From assembly GCA_937899365.1 (NCBI GenBank), contig CALBPH010000132.1, forward strand, positions 1 through 5,722: a DNA stretch of 5,722 nucleotides. The letters are read 5' to 3'. Origin of the DNA: an uncultured Leptolyngbya sp. (GTDB lineage Bacteria; Cyanobacteriota; Cyanobacteriia; Phormidesmidales; Phormidesmidaceae). The position numbers were made by a program, and so were the translations under genes. The notes below the pieces were generated by a model. The model saw only the letters and a list, made by a program, of their open reading frames with translations, searched no databases and had not been told where the DNA came from. How positions within the stretch are numbered: the stretch's first letter is position 1; every line of letters starts with the position of its first letter. This document shows positions 5,101-5,722 of the stretch, one piece after another.

Positions 5101-5722
5101 ATGAATTCACAGCAGGTGATTACCGAGCTTCAGACCAAGGGGCTTAACCTAACTACCGATACAGGTGCATCGGGGCGTAAGGGTGGGGCGGGGCCATCGG
5201 ACCACAAGGCAGTCACCATTGGTGAAACAACATTTATGGTCCCAGTTTATACCGATGGCGCAGCCCAGTCTCCCTATAGTGTAAATTACGAAACGGGTCA
5301 GTCTGTTCTCACCAAAAACGATCAGGTAATCACTGAGCTAGACTTTCCAGAAAAGCCCAAGTTTTACGATCTCACCACTGCTGAGGGTATTCCCTACTGG
5401 AAAATTGCCCTACTCCACAGTCGCAACGTTCTCGCCACCACCGTTCTCCAGACCTGTATCCGCTATGAAAATCGGAAAACAGCCTGTCAGTTTTGCGCCA
5501 TTGGTCAGTCATTAGCAGACGACCGCACCATCGCCCAGAAAACGCCCCAGCAGCTTGCCGAAGTGGCTGAAGCTGCCGTTCGTTTGGATGGTGTGGAAAA
5601 TATGATCATGACCACAGGGACTCCTAACACCACCGATCGCGGAGCCGCTTACCTTACTGAATGCGCCCAGGCCATTCGTGCCCGTGTGTAGCTTCCCATC
5701 CAGGCCCAATGTGAACCTCCCA
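5101..5722 (+). pseudogene. MSMEG_0568-family radical SAM protein, interrupted by in-frame TAG (partial at right edge)
   Basis: From the ATG at 5101 the frame gives 196 residues, then TAG at 5689-5691, then ten more in-frame codons reading LPIQAQCEPP to the window edge. The N-terminal part is intact: GRKGGAGPSDHKAV (25-38), the iron-sulfur cysteines Cys119, Cys129 and Cys132, GQSL (135-138) and MTTGTPN (170-176). The cysteines are spaced CX9CX2C, not the canonical CX3CX2C; I recall the same long spacing in this family. Family members are considerably longer, and residues like LPIQAQCEPP are expected just here, so the 196-residue product would lack much of the barrel and probably be inactive. 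An in-frame TTG at 5005 would add 32 unlike residues, so 5101 is preferred. The normal protein would make a 5'-deoxyadenosyl radical from S-adenosylmethionine to act on an unknown substrate. A sequencing error or stop read-through are alternatives to a true nonsense mutation. Confidence 0.8.

Noticed and set aside
5512..5709. Minus-strand open frame across the TAG region
   Set aside because: It is antisense to conserved radical SAM sequence and shows no domain; it does not explain the TAG.
1..5722. tRNA or rRNA genes, CRISPR arrays, transposases or attachment sites
   Set aside because: No cloverleaf, regular repeat-spacer pattern, transposase motif or flanking duplications were seen on either strand.

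Overview
The window reads as cyanobacterial chromosome of roughly balanced GC. The nitrilase-cluster proteins closely resemble those of Synechocystis sp. PCC 6803 (comparison from memory, no search run). Two intergenic sites match the cyanobacterial NtcA-activated promoter exactly, and there is one HIP1 octamer (GCGATCGC). No species can be named from this alone.

Left part (1-1346, minus strand): a COG0523/CobW GTPase, then, through a 4-base ATGA overlap, the first 124 codons of a WD40-repeat protein that runs off the left edge. A 169-bp gap (1347-1515) follows, with only weak candidate sites. Next, still on the minus strand, come a 90-residue conserved protein of unknown function with a CX4C pair (1516-1788) and, 7 bp from it, a two-dinucleotide-fold flavoprotein of the MSMEG_0569 type (1796-3085).

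Centre (3086-3414): a 329-bp divergent control region. It carries two perfect GTA-N8-TAC NtcA sites, one facing each way, each exactly 22 bp from a TAN3T -10 box. A third, sigma70-like promoter with an 8-bp inverted repeat lies between them.

Right part (3415-5722, plus strand): an MSMEG_0572/Sll0783-type nitrogen-starvation protein, a Nit1-type nitrilase with an intact Glu-Lys-Cys triad, and an MSMEG_0568-type radical SAM protein. With the flavoprotein these form the start of the conserved Nit1 (Nit1C) gene cluster, linked in other bacteria to cyanide/nitrile nitrogen use and in Synechocystis to nitrogen starvation. The expected later members (GNAT protein, AIR-synthase-like protein and others) would lie beyond the right edge.

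The main surprise is that the radical SAM reading frame is cut by an in-frame TAG at codon 197. The same frame continues beyond it with residues (LPIQAQCEPP) that look like the conserved family sequence. The gene is therefore a recent nonsense allele, a recoded gene or a sequencing error. The promoter arrangement predicts that nitrogen limitation switches on the flavoprotein arm and the nitrilase arm together. A possible link between the CobW/90-aa genes and the nitrilase cluster, such as metal delivery, is only an inference from position.
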